A program made the translations under genes and the position numbers. Below are positions 1 to 11,008 of a DNA stretch of 64,000 bases, piece by piece (position 1 is the first letter of the stretch; every line of letters starts with the position of its first letter). Source of the stretch: Falciphora oryzae (taxonomy: Eukaryota > Ascomycota > Sordariomycetes > Magnaporthales > Magnaporthaceae). The notes under the pieces were generated by a model. It was not told where the DNA came from. It did no database searches and worked only from the letters and a program-made list of their open reading frames with translations. Where the stretch lies: assembly GCA_000733355.1 (NCBI GenBank), contig JNVV01000055.1:54786-118785 (forward strand). The letters run 5' to 3'.

Positions 1-448
1 CGGAATGCATTACAAAGCGGAGACTTTGGAAGACCTCGTCGCCACAGCCTAAGTCCTTTGGGATACCCTAGGTACGGGTGCTCGCGCCCCGTACGACGAG
101 AAGAAAGATTCCCATAAGTCCTCCTATAAAAAGGACCAAAAGGAATCGAACAAGGACGGGAAGCACAAGTTTCGAAGCAAGCAAGAGGGGCGTGACCAAC
201 GCAACGGTAATGGCAAAGGCAACGGACGTTCGACGCTTTCAAACGCCGAACGCCAACGACGCCGGGACGAAGGCGTATGCCTTAAGTGCGGCAAGCCTAA
301 CCATATGGCGAAAGATTGCAAAAACCCCTTTTCCGCTACCAAACCTTCGACTAAGGAGGGCGAATCCCCCCAGGAGGAAAAAGCCAAGGTCAACTCCTTG
401 AAGCGCCGGAAGGAGGAAGGTGGAGAAGAGCAGAGCGAGAAGCGCTAG
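1..448 (+). pseudogene. Element A gag, C-terminal part
   Basis: The gag frame has a lysine/arginine-rich stretch followed by one CCHC zinc knuckle at 278-319 (spacing C-x2-C-x4-H-x4-C), the RNA-binding end of a Ty3/gypsy Gag. The frame carries a TAA at 50-52 and ends at TAG 446-448. Pol lies in the -1 frame and overlaps the gag end, so Pol would need a -1 frameshift or an equivalent bypass. The N-terminal capsid part is outside the window. Confidence 0.75.
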
Positions 449-3400
449 AAAAACTAAAGGGGAACCCGGTCATCCCCGCACCGACGTTCCGTGACGACCA
501 GATACGCACAGCCCCTGCGCTCGTTACTAAGGGGACCGTTGGCTTTTCCAACGGCGGCCCGAAAGTTGAGGTCGAGGTCGGCCTAGACACGTTCGCCGAA
601 GTCAATACCGTTTCCATCACCTTTTGCAAGTCCCTGGGCTATAAGCCATGCAACCGTCCTAAACACGATCACCAATCCCTCACTCTCGCCGCCGCAGGCG
701 ACCAGGGCGTTAAGACCTATGGTGTCTACCACTTACGATTGAGCCTTCGTGACCAGAATGGCACTCCGGTGGAAGTTATCCGGCTATTCCTCGCTATCGA
801 ACGAAATTTGGCAGACGCCCCTATCCTAGTGGGCATGCCACTAATGCAGGAACTGGCTATGGACCTCCACCCGGCTAAAGGCACCTGGTGTTTCAACCAA
901 CGTCCTCGCATCCATCAGCTATCCGCATACCATTTCCGAAGGAGCCTTCAAGCTAAAGATCGCGTGCTTGTTTGTTCCTTTCGCTTCAACCCTTCCGTCG
1001 GCAGCACCGGGGAGGACGACCCTTTCGAGGACCGTCCAAACGAACCGCCAGATTTGAAGAACGTCCCTGCAAGTTTACGGATAAGTCACTTCGACGTATT
1101 CGACGTCCGTAAAGGGAAAATGCTTCCAAAGCATGGCCACGGCGACCATGCCATTAATCTGCTCCCGGGCAAGGAGCCCCCGTGGAAGCAGATTTACCAC
1201 CTGTTTCCAGCTGAGTCGACGGCACTCCAGGAGTACCTCACCGATGCCCTCGCACAAGGCATCATCCGCGAGTTACAGTCACCAGCAGGAGCCCCTGTCA
1301 TTTTCGTCCCGAAGAAAGACGGCACGTTACGATTGTGCGTTGACTATCGAGGACTTAACGACATCACCATTGTAACACCCGCCAACCAACGCGCCCGCGG
1401 GCGCGATATCAGCCAGCCACGCCCTCGCCCGCCAACGGCTTTGGCGATTAGCACCCGCCAACCCAACGCGACCGCAAGCACGATATCTGCCAGCCAATAG
1501 GGTGGCGCATGCGACGTGCTGTTTTAGGAGAGTTAGATCCAAGGGGTTGTGACACGCTGGTACAGAGGGATCCCTACATGACACATCTAAACCCCGAAGC
1601 GTTGATTCGGGACGGAGCATATCCAGACCCGTACGGGCGCCGCGGGGAAGAAGGCATGCCGACGGCAGGCCGACGGCAGCCGAAGGACTGTGTATAAGAA
1701 GGGCCCGAAGGACCTCCTGTAAAGGGGGTTTGGAGGGCAAGCAATCGTTTTTCTGTTTCTCATCATTATACACTTGTCGAGCCTCGCACTGATAAACCGC
1801 TGAACCTCTGAGATCCCCTTTCCCTACAGGCGTGACCCTTTCCCTTAGGGGGCCACAGTCTGTTACAACCATTAAGAATAAAGCACCGCTTCCGTTGATC
1901 GGGGAGATGCTCGACCGCTTGAACGGTGCCAAGTGCTTGTCTAAAATCGACCTCGTTAATGCGTATTACCGATTTCGCATTAAAGAGGGGGACGAATGGA
2001 AAACCGCGTTCCGCACCAAGTACGGGCACTACGAGTACCTCGTGCTACCGTTCGGACTTACCAACGCCCCGGCATCGTTCCAAACCTACATTAACAAGGC
2101 CTTACGGGGCCTAGTGGACGACTTCGTTATCGTCTACTTGGACGATATCCTCATTTACTCCGGTAGTAAGGAGGAGCACCAGCACCACCTAGAGCTGGTT
2201 TTGGATCGACTTCGCAGCTTTGAGCTTTATGCCAATCCCAAAAAGTGCACCTTTTTCCAGCAAGAACTTGAGTTCCTAGGTTTTATCGTTAATACCGAAG
2301 GGCTCAAAATGGATCCTGCGCGTGTTCAGGTCGTTCGCGAATGGATCGACCACCCACCTCGCACGTACAGAGACATCCAGGTCTTTGTGGGATTTTGTAA
2401 CTTTTATCGACGGTTTATCCGCGGCTTTTCCCGCATGGCGAAGCCTTTGCACGACCTATTGCAAGGAATGAAGAACGGACGCAAGCCAGGCCAGATAGGC
2501 CATCACTGGCAGGAACCCCAACAGTAGGCATTCGAGGACCTAATTAACGCGTTCACGACCGCACCAGTGCTGCGGCATTACGACCCGACTTTACCGTTAC
2601 GGATCGAAACGGACGCTTCCGACTTTGCCATGGCAGGCATCCTATCGCAAAAGCACGACGGCCAGTGGCACCCTATAGCCTACTGGTCCCAAAAGTTTGA
2701 AGGTGCCGAAACTCGGTATCTTGTGTACGATAAGGAACTTTTCGCAATAGTGGGAAGTTTTCGCCATTGGCGACATTACCTCGAGGGGGCACAAGCCACG
2801 GAGGTGTTTTCGGATTATGAGAACCTTAAGGCTTTCATGAAGCAGGAGCGCTTGAACGGACGACAGGCACGCTGGCTATTGCAGTTAGCACCCTACGACT
2901 TCGAGATCAAATACCGGCCAGGGTTTTTAAACCCAGCCGACGCTCCGTTTCGCCGGCCGGACTATATGGACGGTCGCGAGGAAGGACAAGAGACTTTCAT
3001 TGAGAAACTTCTGCCGACGCTATCTAATAAGATGGGTCGGGAACAAGACGTGTTTGTTCATGAGCAGCACGCAAAGGACACTGCCGAGGGAGCGTCGCCT
3101 AATAAGCCTCCCCAGCCAGTGAGCGCAGAGAGCGCACCCAACGAGCGATCCCCTAGAGATTTTATCTCTGACCGGCGAAGCGAGCGGGACAGCGTACGTT
3201 TGGCACAACTCACGTTAGCCGACGATCCAGACGCCCTTAAGGTCATCCATGCCTTACAGGTGCAATCTGTCACTCGTTAGGAGGCACGCACTGCTTTGGA
3301 TTGGCTTGAGAGCAGCGTAACCACGGACTCCCCGGAGGAGATCCCAACGCCGCTAAGGAAATGGATTGGGGACGTACAAAAGCGGGATCCGGCGAGCATG

Positions 3401-4939
3401 AATTTGCTTAAGAGGCTGACAGTAGTCAAGAAGCCCCGCCTGGCAGTACCTGACGTGAAATATACCGCACCGCACCGAGATACTGCGATGACGACTCGGC
3501 AGCAAGGAGCATCGTGCTTCCACCTAGCTGACGGTGACGAGTTGATCTTCCGGGGAAATCAGGTTTATGTCCCTGCAGACGAGGCCTTAAGGACCGAAAT
3601 CCTGAGACAGTTTTACGATTTCCCGGGAGCCGGTCACTGGGGCGTGGCCAAGACTCTAGATCTCATCCAGCGCTTCTTCTGGTGGGATGGAGTCAAGGGG
3701 GATGTTACGGCATATGTGGCATCGTGCCCTTAGTGCCAAGGGAAGGCGATTCATCGTCACAAGCCCTACGGCAAACTTGAACCCCTACTACCACCAAAAG
3801 ACGGGCAGCTTATGAAAGAGATCTCTTTGGACTGGGTGACCGGCCTACCTGAAAGCAGGACGGCGGGTGGTCAGGTCTTTAACGCGATTCTCGTCGTCGT
3901 GTGCCGATTAACCAAGTACGTGGTCCTTATCCCCATACGAGCTGACACAAGTGCAGGACAGTTCGCAGAGCTGTTTTTCGAGCGTATCGAATGCGTGTTC
4001 GGTACCCCCAAAAGCATCGTTAGCGATCGCGATAGCCGCATCACCAGTGGCTTTTGGGAAGAAGTGTGCAAGCACCAAATCATCAAAAGACGCATGTCGA
4101 CCGCCTACCATCCTCAAACGGACGGGCAGACGGAAGTCCTTAACCGCGTCATCGAAGACTACCTCCGCAGCTATTGCGCCGGTTCGGAAAACTCCTGGGC
4201 ATCACTGCTACCGTTAGCAGCTTACGCCTACAACAACAGCAGGAACTTCACTACAGGGCACTCGCCGTTCTATTTCCTGTACGGATCGGATTGCGAGATG
4301 CGGATTGATATCGCGGACAATATCCCTAAGGGGAGGGTACCCGCAGCAAAAAACCGCATCGAACGACTTCATGCATTGCGCAAGGAGCTTAAAGAGACGT
4401 TGCTGCAGGCACAGGAACGGTTAGCTAAGTACTACAACAGAAACCACATCCCTATGCAGTTCGCAGTTGGAGATTTGGTTAAGATGTCCACGAAAAACCT
4501 GCGTTTAAAGAACAAGAAGTTAGCACCTAGATGGATCGGTCCCTTCCGGATTACCGAACGCATAGGCCAGCAGGCCTACCGTTTGGCATTTCCCGAGCAT
4601 CACCGCCGTCTTCACGACGTCATTCCCGTGCAGAACCTCGAGCGGTATACTGCTAGAGAACAAGGAGACGAGGTGCCGCTACCTATGCCAGAGTACGAGG
4701 ACGACCAAGAGGAATGGGAGGTTGAAGAAGTACGAGATGAGGGACGGATCCGAGGCAAGAAGTACTACCTGGTCAAGTGGAAGGATTGGCCGGCAGAGTA
4801 CAACACTTGGGAACCCGAAGAACACCTTCGCGGCGCACCCACGAGAGTACGAGCCTTCCAGAGGGCCCGGAACAAGAGGAACCGAGAGATCCGCGAGCTC
4901 CAGGACGTGGAGCCAAGCAGTGAAGAAGGGGACACCTGA
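391..4939 (+). pseudogene. Element A pol: protease, RT, RNase H, integrase, chromodomain
   Basis: Read in one frame after removing the solo LTR at 1371-1867, this gives a retropepsin-like region (about 560-900), RT with an LPFGLTNAP box and YLDD catalytic motif (about 1180-2450), RNase H starting ETDASDFAMAG (about 2600), an integrase zinc-binding region (about 3600-3760), a DDE core (3820-4290) and a chromodomain near 4700-4850 (VEEVRDEGRIRGKKYYLVKW). The protease active site reads DTFA instead of D(S/T)GA. Three TAG codons interrupt it (2525, 3278, 3731), each one transition from CAG or TGG. The reading frame is otherwise intact. Confidence 0.92.
1371..1867 (+). repeat. Solo LTR inserted in the RT of element A
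   Basis: A 497-bp block runs from TGTAACACCC to CTGTTACA and is flanked by perfect 5-bp duplications ACCAT (1366-1370 and 1868-1872). Removing it with one ACCAT rejoins the RT frame (LNDITI to KNKAPL). Its ends and the internal string GCAAGCAATCGTTTTTCTG match the 3' LTR of element A, but most of the U3 differs. It is therefore a solo LTR of a related subfamily, left by LTR-LTR recombination. Confidence 0.93.
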
Positions 4940-5109
4940 AATCGCCAAGTTGGTCATCCTTTTTCGAGGGTTTTACTGGAGACCAGCGCTTACCCCAGGC
5001 GAGGGAGAAAGACGGTCAACGCCCTTGCGAGTCCACGAAGACTTGTCGTTGCACCAGGGAAAAGGAGAAAGTTAGAGGCCGAGGACAGCCTCTTTAGGAG
5101 GGGGATAGT

Positions 5110-5641
5110 TGTAACACCCCACACAGAACCATGGCCAGCAGCCGCAGGGGACGCCACCGGTGATTACAAGGGAGGCCTCCGGGTGGTAGCCGGAGGGGCG
5201 CAAGCCCTGACGGATGTGCGGATCAGGAGAGTTCAACTTTGCGACACGCGCGCCGATCAGCCCCCGCAGATCAGCCCGGCCCGGAACCCTAAAAAGGACG
5301 AAACACATCCGGCTCCGACGGACGCCGCGGAGGAGGCAGCGTGCCGATAACAACCGAAAGGCAGACCCCGACGGACGCCACGAAGGAGGAGGCAGCGCCG
5401 ACGACAACCGAAGGACGGCCGGAGGGTCAGAGCATAAAGAGGGCCCGAGAGACCCCCTGTGAAGGAGGTCCGGAGGGCAAGCAATCGTTTTTCTGTTTCT
5501 ACCTACACCATAAACCTGTTTGAGCCCTGCACGAATACAACTATTGAGCTGCTGAACCTTTGAGACCTCCCTGCGAGAACCCCCCTTTTCCAGGCCTGAC
5601 ACTACTGTAGCTGGCTATAGTAGGGCCAAGGCCTGTTACAA
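5110..5641 (+). repeat. 3' LTR of element A
   Basis: A 532-bp LTR runs from TGTAACACCC to CCTGTTACA, directly after a purine-rich tract (AGGAGGGGGATAG, about 5096-5109) that serves as the plus-strand primer. It has an internal imperfect duplication of about 50 bp near 5317-5420 (two copies beginning CCGACGGACGCC). A related LTR recurs at 47632. Confidence 0.92.
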
Positions 5642-8600
5642 TAAGGTTATCCGATTTTTTACCTTCGATTTTGAGGGAGACGAAATGCGCTATTTTGGTA
5701 AAGGGGTTTACCATTACCCAAATTAAATCGCACCTATCGCTTAAAGGGAGGTCCGTGATGAAGTTTATAGCCACCGTTTTCCAGGGCTGGTAATGCAGCT
5801 CTATGGGTTGTAGGGGTCCAAAGGGGGCATGCCTTGGGGCCTTATTGCGTTGGCACTCCAGGCATCCCTTTACGTATTCCTGGACTTTTGCCTCGATATT
5901 GGGCTATTAAAAGTGCCGAGTAATTAACTCGAGGGTTTTATCCATAACGTGGTTCATCAGCGAGCGACACACATCACCGAGCGACACACTTGCAAAATGC
6001 ATATTAAACAGCGCTTTTTTTCAACCAAATAACTCGCTTAATTTACAACCGAATTGTACCAAAATTTACATAAAGATATTTAACTATATAAAGAAATTAA
6101 TATATTTTTTTCGGATTTTTATTATTACTTTATTAGGGTTAGTTCGACAAAATTGGAAAAAGTGCACAGTATTTTATACAGTGTTTAAAACTCACCATAA
6201 TGAGGTAATAATAAAAATCCGAAAAAAATATATTAATTTCTTTATATAGTTAAATATCTTTATGTAAATTTTGGTACAATTCGGTTGTAAATTAAGCGAG
6301 TTATTTGGTTGAAAAAAAGCGCTGTTTAATATGCATTTTGCAAGTGTGTCGCTCGGTGATGTGTGTCGCTCGCTGATGAACCACGTTACCCATATGTTTA
6401 GCGACTTTTGTGTTATGTTCGGACTCGAGGACTTCCTTTTGCAGGGCCTTTGTTGGCACCTATAATCTTTCCTTATGATAAAGGAGGCTATCCTTTACTT
6501 TTTTACCCTTTTCGGGCTTTTGGAGGCGACCCTGGTATTCGGGATCCGATATACCAGTTTGCTTAACTTTGTTAGTAAATTCCGTAGCCTATTTTAGGAT
6601 TGGAATATTGTAAAGCCGGCTTGGGGATAGGAGGAAAGAAGGTGCTTTTTGCGGCAAAGCTTTTTCCATAGGGTTATTTCCTTATCCTTCCAGGGCCGAA
6701 ATTCTTGCTGGGAAGTGTTTTTTTTGCAGGATCGTCGTAATCGGCTGATCTTTACTCCCCCTTTTTTTAGGTTTGTGCTGGGGTAATTTCGATAGCATAT
6801 CGGCCTTTTCATTTTGCTTTCCTGGCCGGTAGTTGATTATAAACCAATAACTAGCTAGCTGTTGTGCCCATTTAGCTTGCTTTCGATTAAGGACTTTAGC
6901 CGTTAGGAAATATTCGAGGTTCCGGTAATTCGTATAAACCTTTATCCGGTGCTTTGCCCTTTTAAGGTAATGCTTCCACCTAGCGAAACAGTCGACGACC
7001 GCTAAAAGTTCCTTATCGTGGATTTTATAGTTGATTTCGGCGGGCGACATTTTGCGTGAATGGAAGGCAACGGGGTGCAGTTTATTGGTTTCGGGGTCCT
7101 TTTGGGATAACACCCTTTTAAGGGCAAAGTCCGAGGCGTTTATTTCGATTTGCGCCGGGAGAAACGGATTGAAATGCCGGAGTATTGGAGGTGAAACGAA
7201 AGCGACTTTAAGGGTTTCGAAGGCCTGTTTCATTTCGGGGGTCCATCGCCATTGGCTTTTGGGCAAGGCGTTAGCCGTCGTTATAGACCTAACGATTTCT
7301 GAAAACCCTTTAATAAACCTCCTGTAAAAGTTGGCAAAGCCGACGAACGATTGGGAGTCCTTAAGGCAGTTGGGGGCCTTTTATTGGATGATAGCATTAA
7401 CTTTGTCCTTGGATATAGCGATGCCCTCGGGTTTTATTATGTGACCAAGAAACTCGACCTCGTGCACCCCCCAGACGCATTTGCGAGGGGCTACGGCCAG
7501 GTTGTGTTTAGTAAGGCGGCGAAGCACTTCCTTTATTAAACTATCGTGTTGTTTTTTGGTTTCTGCGTATATTAGGAGGTTATCCAAATACACGAGGAGC
7601 CCGGCATCGATAAGGTTTATAAAGATATGGTTTATTATGCTTTGGAAGGTAGCGGGGGCGTTGATGAGGCCTATTGGCATAACCGTGAACTCGAAAACGC
7701 CGTATTTGCAGCGGAAGGCCGTAAGCTATTCGTGCCCTTTTTTTATCCGAATCAGGTTAAACCCGGTTTCAAGGTCGATTTTCGTTTTCCATTTGGCATT
7801 TCGAAGTTGATCCTGGAGCTCCGTAATGAGCGGGATAGGGCACCGAATCGGAATCGTTTTAGCGTTTACGTCCTTGTAGTCGACTATTACCCTTAAGGGA
7901 TTGAGGGGGTTTTTCTTTTTTGCGAACATAAGGGGCGAACTGTTGGCAGTTTTGCATGGCCTGGCCCGACCGATTCGTACTTGCTTTTTTAGCTACGGCT
8001 TTAGGACATCCAATTCCTTTTGGCTTATTGGGTACAAGGGGCTATGGGTTAATTGAGCTCTTTTTTTAAGGTGAATTTCGTGGTCCCAGGGCTGATGATC
8101 GGGAAAACGGGTGGCAGCCGCTTCCGTTATAATAGGGAGAAATTCCCTAAACTCCTGTGGCACCGATTCGAGGCCGTCCGAATCTGCTTTGTTTATTTCC
8201 TTAAGGGAAGGAATACCGTGCCCGTATTTAATAACGGCAATAATCGCGGGCTCGACTGTTTTCATGTTTTCCCGAAGGCGTAAGCCTTTGGGCGGCCGTA
8301 AATCCTGTGGCTTTCGGGCCCGGGGCTTGTTGCACTTCCGGCATTTGTCCGAATCCATCCGGATATCCCGAAGGTCGCGATCCAGTAACCCCAGCGGTGG
8401 GTGTTGCTTTTGCCATGCGAAGGGCAGGATAATATCGCAATCTGGATCCGTAGGACTAACTTCGAGCGTTTTCGTAGAATAGTGCGTTTTGTGCCGGAGG
8501 GTAACGTCGACGACTAGTTGCTTTCCGGCCTCTGGTTCGATTTTCCCTGAAAAGGAGGTTATTACGCGAGGGATAGCTTTGTTAACCAGGTGACCCGGGA

Positions 8601-8969
8601 GTTGCTTCGCTATTTTGTCCGACATGACCTTCGTATCGCTGCCTCCATCCAAAAGGACCCGGACAGGTATCTCCTTCGATTCTTTCGCCCGTATATACAT
8701 GCGGAGGATCGGTTTTGCGAGTTCCTTATCCGTTAAGGGCCTTCGGAACTGGTTAGCGGCGATAGTTAATGGTTGTTAACAGTTATCGTCCGATTCCGAA
8801 TCTAATAGTTCAAAGATTCGTGGTTCGCTCGGGGCTTCTGAGGTAAGGCCAGCGATTTTAGCCTTTTTGACCTGTAGCTGTTCCTTTTGTTCGTCCGTTG
8901 CAAAGCGTTTAAGGATGGATTTGGCACCGGCCGTTTTTGCTGGTGTAGGAGGGAGTTCCTTGCCGTTGG
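5642..8969 (-). pseudogene. Element B1 gag end and pol (protease to integrase)
   Basis: Reading leftwards: the end of gag (about 8950-8780), protease region with LLDGGSDTKVMS (about 8660-8610), RT with MPIGLINAPATF and VYLDNLLIY (about 7930-7380; the catalytic YxDD reads YLDN), RNase H (about 7210-6800), integrase linker, and the start of the integrase core (FITDLPLSD, about 5760). Stops such as TAA near 7380 fall where copy B2 has TAG and other elements have tryptophan. The MITE interrupts the integrase zinc region and element A interrupts the core. Confidence 0.9.
5947..6386. mobile_element. 440-bp palindromic MITE, TA target, Tc1/mariner-type
   Basis: The 182-bp arms (5947-6128 and 6205-6386) are perfect inverted repeats by eye, around a 76-bp loop; the ends read ACGTGGTTCATC / GATGAACCACGT. 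The element is flanked by TA (5945-5946 and 6387-6388). The paralogous site in B2 (TA at 29758-29759) is empty with a single TA, proving a TA duplication. It is AT-rich and has no ORF. TA duplication points to the Tc1/mariner superfamily, possibly pogo/Fot1-like. The transcript could fold into a very long hairpin. Confidence 0.93.
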
Positions 8970-9180
8970 TGTCATGGCACGGCCGGCCCTCACGGGCGCT
9001 TGGGCCATGGCTGCAAGGATGGCCCTAAAGTCACCTGACCTAGGACCATCGGATGCCATACTAATCTCTGTGCGCACGGGTGTCGCAACGCGCAATTGTT
9101 TTTACTTCCTTAGCTTTAGATCGTGACAATGATGAAGGGTATACTGCAGCCTTGCCTCGGTTCCTATCGTTCCCGTTACA
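8970..9180 (+). repeat. 5' LTR of element C
   Basis: A 211-bp LTR, TGTCATGG to CCCGTTACA, preceded by TSD GTTGG. It appears identical to the 3' LTR. AGCTTTAGAT at 9112-9121 is complementary to ATCTAAAGCT at 9183-9192, just after the LTR. Confidence 0.95.
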
Positions 9181-9182
9181 TT

Positions 9183-9192
9183 ATCTAAAGCT
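9183..9192 (+). other. Candidate self-priming primer-binding site of element C
   Basis: ATCTAAAGCT starts two bases after the 5' LTR and is the exact complement of LTR bases 9112-9121. There is no TGG start as expected for a tRNA-primed site. In Tf1 (established), the 5' end of the mRNA folds back on the primer-binding site and primes minus-strand synthesis; this layout fits. Ten base pairs is short, so this is weaker than the 15-bp case in B2. Confidence 0.5.
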
Positions 9193-9304
9193 CAAACAAC
9201 GATTTCACTGCCTGGGAAGGCCTCTAGAATATCCCACCGAAACAGATCCAACGAGCTTGAACGAACTGGGCGACTGGCCCTGCGACTACCCGAAAACGAC
9301 CACC

Positions 9305-11008
9305 ATGGCTATGTCCGCTGCCGAGCGCGAGGAGCGCGCTCAGGAAGCGAAGAAGCAAGTGCGCTTCGCCTTGGGCGACCTGGAGGGAGCTTTCCCCCGA
9401 TCCGACAAGCAGCGAGAATCGCTGCTGTCGACCCATCAGCAGAACACCCGTCAGAGTGCGGTGGGAGTTCCGCAGCCCGCGACTACGATCACGGTGGGCA
9501 ATGAGGATGATGACGACGAGGAGGAGGTCCCTCTGACCTACGAGCAGTACGAGAAGGAGGTTACCGACAAGCTGGACGGAACGAGATACACCCTCACCAG
9601 CAAGGACCTGGAGGACGACCTGCACTCTAAGGTCGACGACTTGGCCGCTTTGGCGGGCAAGTCGGGAAACAAGGACGAGGATGTGGCATTCTTCTTCCGG
9701 CCAGTGTCGGAGGACGGCAAAGCTGCCTGGCCCAACTTCAAGGGCCTGCTAACTCAGGGACAGTTCCAGGCAATGGTCAAGGACCACCCAGAGGCGATGT
9801 ACCGGGAGCTGAAGCTCCGTTCGATCGCCTGGATGGCTTCCTACACACAGGTCTTGGAGTTTCACGAGCTCGCCAAAGATCTCGATCGCACAGTCCAAGT
9901 GGTTCATTCGTGGGCAAAGTGCTTCGGCAAGGAAACCCGGGACCACACTTGCCAGACTCCGCTGCCGGCCCCGACGGATCCAGGAAACCAGCAACGCATT
10001 GACGAACTCATGGACCAAGTGGTGGCCCTGCAGGATACCATAGCGACCAAGAATGCCACGCTGGCTGATTGCGCGGAGCAACTGATGGCGCGACGCGGCC
10101 AGACCCCCGGCTCGAACAACTCTGACCAGGAGGGAGGACGCCAGAGGGCCAAAATGAAGGATCCCCCGGAGTTCCACGGAGACCTCGCCACGGACAAGGT
10201 GACCTTTGAGTATTGGCACCGACAGGTCAAGAACAAGATTCAAGTCGACGGAGGAAATTGGACCGACCCCGAGAAGTTCGCCTACGTGTTCGGCCGCCTG
10301 GCAGGCCGAGCGGCCTCAGTGCTGCTGCCCTACACCCGAGACACTCACCCCGATCGCCTCCGCACCTACGACGAGCTGATGAACCACCTCTGGGAGGAGC
10401 ACTATGATAAGAACGCGGAGGCCAAGGCCTACGCGGACTTCAAGGAGCTAGCCATGAAGGCCGGAGACAAGTTCCCCGATTTCAAGAACGACTTTGTGCG
10501 TCTCGCTGGGGAATGCAAGGTCCCCCGGACGAACTGGAAGCGCGAGATCTACGACCGCCTCACGCCTGGCCTTCGGACTCAAGTCATCCGAGAGTACACC
10601 AACCAGAGCGTTACGTTCGAGGAGTTCTGTCGTCAGGCACAGGAGTTCTCCTTCCAGTATGAGCGAGTGCGTAAGGAGAAGGCCGCGACCGAGGGCAAGA
10701 AGAAAGCAACACAGGGAGGCAGCTCGGCACCTGCCCCCAAGCCTCGTGAGACTCCCAACAAGCCTTCGCAGACCCCTGCCGCAAATGCCGCCACTCGCCT
10801 GCCTCGCGAGGAAATGGCCCGCCTCCTGAAGGAGGGACGCTGCTTCAACTGCAAGGAGACCGGACATCGCACCCGCGAGTGCCCTTCGCGCGACAAGAAC
10901 ACCAACGAGGCCCGAATCAACGAGATCCTGGCCAAGCACTACCCGCCCAAGTCAAACAAGGAGCGCCTTGATGAGGGCAGCGACAGCGAGGCCGAGTCGA
11001 AAAACTGA
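9305..11008 (+). CDS. Element C Gag, intact
   Basis: The 567-aa Gag starts at an ATG in good context (CACCATGG). It has an acidic stretch (DDDDEEE), a central retrotransposon gag (capsid) region around the WTDPEKFAYVFGRL motif, a basic/proline-rich linker and one CCHC zinc knuckle (CFNCKETGHRTREC) near the C-terminus. It forms the virus-like particle and binds RNA. The frame is open upstream, but the gag ATG at 9305 is the natural start. It ends at TGA with AAA AAC TGA, and pol continues in the -1 frame, so a -1 slip here is plausible but not proven. Confidence 0.88.
   Translation: MAMSAAEREERAQEAKKQVRFALGDLEGAFPRSDKQRESLLSTHQQNTRQSAVGVPQPATTITVGNEDDDDEEEVPLTYEQYEKEVTDKLDGTRYTLTSKDLEDDLHSKVDDLAALAGKSGNKDEDVAFFFRPVSEDGKAAWPNFKGLLTQGQFQAMVKDHPEAMYRELKLRSIAWMASYTQVLEFHELAKDLDRTVQVVHSWAKCFGKETRDHTCQTPLPAPTDPGNQQRIDELMDQVVALQDTIATKNATLADCAEQLMARRGQTPGSNNSDQEGGRQRAKMKDPPEFHGDLATDKVTFEYWHRQVKNKIQVDGGNWTDPEKFAYVFGRLAGRAASVLLPYTRDTHPDRLRTYDELMNHLWEEHYDKNAEAKAYADFKELAMKAGDKFPDFKNDFVRLAGECKVPRTNWKREIYDRLTPGLRTQVIREYTNQSVTFEEFCRQAQEFSFQYERVRKEKAATEGKKKATQGGSSAPAPKPRETPNKPSQTPAANAATRLPREEMARLLKEGRCFNCKETGHRTRECPSRDKNTNEARINEILAKHYPPKSNKERLDEGSDSEAESKN

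Larger units (their letters stand above)
1..5641 (+). mobile_element. Element A: Ty3/gypsy chromovirus, 5' end outside window
   Basis: Order seen: end of gag with a CCHC knuckle, protease, RT, RNase H, integrase with chromodomain, polypurine tract, 3' LTR. This is the domain order of chromoviral Ty3/gypsy elements. It lies inside the minus-strand element B1: at 5642 the B1 integrase core resumes exactly where the same frame of copy B2 continues near 30058. The right flank is ATAAG; the left TSD is outside the window. The element is dead: a solo LTR sits in RT, and in-frame TAG codons stand at 2525, 3278 and 3731. Confidence 0.93.
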
